Source: CAYVDH01 sp964450355
GTDB taxonomy: Bacteria > Bacteroidota > Bacteroidia > NS11-12g > UBA955
Assembly (NCBI GenBank): GCA_964450355.1
Contig: CAYVDH010000145.1
Location: forward strand, 1 to 9,209
Reading direction: 5' to 3'
Length of the DNA stretch: 9,209 bases
Part shown: positions 8,501 to 9,209 of the stretch, piece after piece
Position numbering within the stretch: the stretch's first letter is position 1
How the letters are laid out: each line of letters begins with the position of its first letter
The notes under the pieces: generated by a model
What the model was told of the DNA's origin: nothing
Databases searched by the model: none
The model's input: only the letters and a program-made list of their open reading frames with translations
Program-made: the position numbers and the translations under genes

Positions 8501-9209
8501 GCGACTTCACAGTTCAAGATATTTGCAGTGGTGAAAATGCTAAATTTGTAAATAGATCAAGTGCAAGTCAAGGTGTGATTATGTACAATTGGGATTTTGG
8601 TGATTTAACTCCAAACTCAAACAGTGTAAACCCTATTCATGTTTATACTACTGCTTCAACATCAACCTTTACTGTTAAATTAATTTCTTCAATGTTAGGT
8701 GGATGTAATGACACTATTTCTAAAATCATCAATGTAACTGAAATTCCAAATTGTAACTTTACATTAGAATCAGTGTTTATTCCTGGCAAATTTGGATATA
8801 AATTTAAACCAGCTGTTACAGGATTAACTTCATACGAGTGGTATTTTGGTGATGGAGGTACATCTAACCTATCATCTCCATTGTATGAATATACTTCACC
8901 TGGAGTTTATCATACTAAACTTATGGCGAAAAACAATGGTGGATGTTTATGTCAACAAGAATTTATTTTAACTGTTAACCGTTCAAACATCAATTCTATT
9001 GAAGACAATGGCATAGAATTATATCCAAATCCTACAAACGACTTCTTTACTTTGAATTTAAAATCAAATGTAAACACCAGTTTAAAAATCACTAATGCAA
9101 TTGGACAAGAAGTATTGAGTCAAAATATAGAAGGTTTAACTTCTACGATTGATGTAAGTTCATTATCAAGCGGAATTTACACTGTAGTAATAAATAATAA
9201 TGGAATAAT
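5539..9209 (+). CDS. Large multidomain PKD-repeat secreted protein with T9SS type A sorting domain, 3'-truncated
   Basis: The frame starts at ATG 5539 and stays open to the right edge (1223 residues). Residues 1-22 (MKKQNLLFLLLTLFICFSAN then SQ) form a Sec signal peptide. Residues 23-178 are a domain of unrecognised family with nine Cys (37, 76, 86, 99, 110, 115, 131, 133, 156). Residues about 179-278 are CARDB-like and end GSSDERISNDTF. Residues about 286-347 and 516-530 are the two halves of an Ig_7-like domain (WYANPTGGS, TFYVEA, then CKSSSRKAIEVKI). The insert at about 348-515 is a beta domain with KEGTYVGNETNPAAW (410-424). An unnamed beta domain (about 531-654) precedes six PKD repeats (about 655-1150). 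From about 1153 comes a T9SS type A signal with LYPNP (1161-1165), NAIGQEV and SGIYTVVI; perhaps 10-15 residues are missing. No enzyme motif is seen. It is probably an exported surface or matrix protein of unknown ligand. Confidence 0.95.
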   Translation, partial: MKKQNLLFLLLTLFICFSANSQTVTFNEYFDYNTGYCDGDPQYDNWVSFRAGLDTSSLRFMKITMRGTYDMTGKSCTDKYAVRQICDALYNGYDATINCNGVNWTVGTGCSDYNCGNYSDYIELTLNQYTCNCGPSYTIRPGMTSPNWGGINTETCQWWYQNANQDMIAEAEYIYYNRDLTVTNFAKPDECTNSQSLKATIQNLSLGSISTYNVGYSINGTNQTPLSISTSIASEATVDVTLTSSYTFSPGTTYQIKVWTYNPNGSSDERISNDTFYFNYKHAGSPNVPTANNVVNCGQGSVKLSASGAASDSLIWYANPTGGSILKIGKNYQTPFLTRTDTFYVEAATFKSIPQSFSTPFNNYTYVSGSDGAHNGNFINITAYDLLQIKGFKVQPFFGYTTADYIVYIKEGTYVGNETNPAAWTKIYDNTIPATGSRNYIPVDFTPEMGKLYGVYITTNPTNNPSEDQWATYGNSTYTGSDLRISGGAYAYGLFGSYGIYSPYTLDVEVDYVKTCKSSSRKAIEVKINPKPYGSEYTKGNTFEGQYRIGDITTPDITEVGNDIEYLITPPIGYSNSSYSTSWTYSNINLSHLSGAAFDNSSFTFAPNTATTNGLLKITPVQSSLDEVIVAKFTIADLGPYFCDTVITRYIKVAPTPKVKFAFPTTICDGDGIVFENLSSIYSGNLSFKWKFGDGDSSDNLQPVKVYSNPGTYFVQLIATSSPWNIVNDTTMEVTVNEIPEVNFKAINACDGLANRFINQTTIGNGVLTYTWDFGDNTPTSSVTNPSHTYLVPKGYPVTLTASASGCNASLTKNAYLFARPDAQFSVPSSAVCGNVKAQFTNNSTISQGEMGSLWNFVGSNISTLDNPSYEFGDPGTYNVKLKMVSEFGCEDSIIKPITIKQAPTADFSGNIFCANETTTFNNLTAEYSGITTDYTWTVSEGAGATTKNLTKTWNNIGPKTVTLKAVQTNGCENTITKEFEVLNQANSDFTVQDICSGENAKFVNRSSASQGVIMYNWDFGDLTPNSNSVNPIHVYTTASTSTFTVKLISSMLGGCNDTISKIINVTEIPNCNFTLESVFIPGKFGYKFKPAVTGLTSYEWYFGDGGTSNLSSPLYEYTSPGVYHTKLMAKNNGGCLCQQEFILTVNRSNINSIEDNGIELYPNPTNDFFTLNLKSNVNTSLKITNAIGQEVLSQNIEGLTSTIDVSSLSSGIYTVVINNNGI
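7501..8985 (+). repeat. Six tandem PKD protein repeats
   Basis: Repeats of 80-86 residues begin at bases 7501, 7759, 8002, 8251, 8497 and 8749 (protein residues 655, 741, 822, 905, 987, 1071). Cores are FKWKFGDGD, YTWDFGDN, LWNFVGSN, YTWTVSEG, YNWDFGDL and YEWYFGDGG, so repeats 3 and 4 have lost the FGD turn. Repeats 2-5 have a Cys pair bridging the start and end of the unit; repeats 1 and 6 do not have it in the usual places. They lie directly before the T9SS sorting domain and probably act as a rigid spacer. Confidence 0.85.

Overview
The window looks like a chromosomal fragment of a member of the Bacteroidota. The evidence is the low-GC sequence, the TAnnTTTG-type promoter elements, the A-rich translation starts without Shine-Dalgarno sequences, and two very large secreted proteins carrying the two C-terminal signal types of the type IX secretion system (T9SS). 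Assignment below phylum is not possible from this sequence alone. Coding density is very high and all genes lie on the + strand. I see no tRNA, rRNA, CRISPR array, insertion sequence or phage gene.

Layout. Bases 1-4136 are the 3' part of a giant surface protein gene that is cut by the left edge. In the window it encodes about ten PKD/Ig-like repeats, then four fibronectin-III-like domains arranged as two A-B pairs, then a gliding-motility-associated C-terminal domain (CHU_C, T9SS type B signal). Bases 4173-5471 hold a complete ffh gene (SRP54, the signal recognition particle GTPase). Bases 5539-9209 hold the 5' part of a second large secreted protein. It is almost complete, has a signal peptide, and is open at the right edge. 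It is built from a Cys-rich N-terminal domain of unknown family, a CARDB-like domain, an Ig_7-like domain split by an inserted beta domain, a further beta domain, six PKD repeats and a T9SS type A signal. It has no stop codon in the window, so a simple stop-to-stop ORF search misses it.

The two intergenic gaps are short (36 and 67 bases). Each contains a Bacteroidota -7 element (TATTTTTG, TATCTTTG) close to the next start codon. ffh and the downstream gene therefore probably each have their own promoter, and the three genes are more likely neighbours than one operon. Functionally, Ffh serves co-translational targeting to the inner membrane. The two flanking proteins are probably exported by Sec and then by T9SS to the cell surface or the medium. 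No functional link between ffh and its neighbours can be shown from sequence.

I did not find a convincing undescribed system. The points most worth a second look are in the third gene: the Cys-rich N-terminal domain, the nested domain inside a split Ig_7 fold, and the lost cysteine pairing in its first and last PKD repeats.
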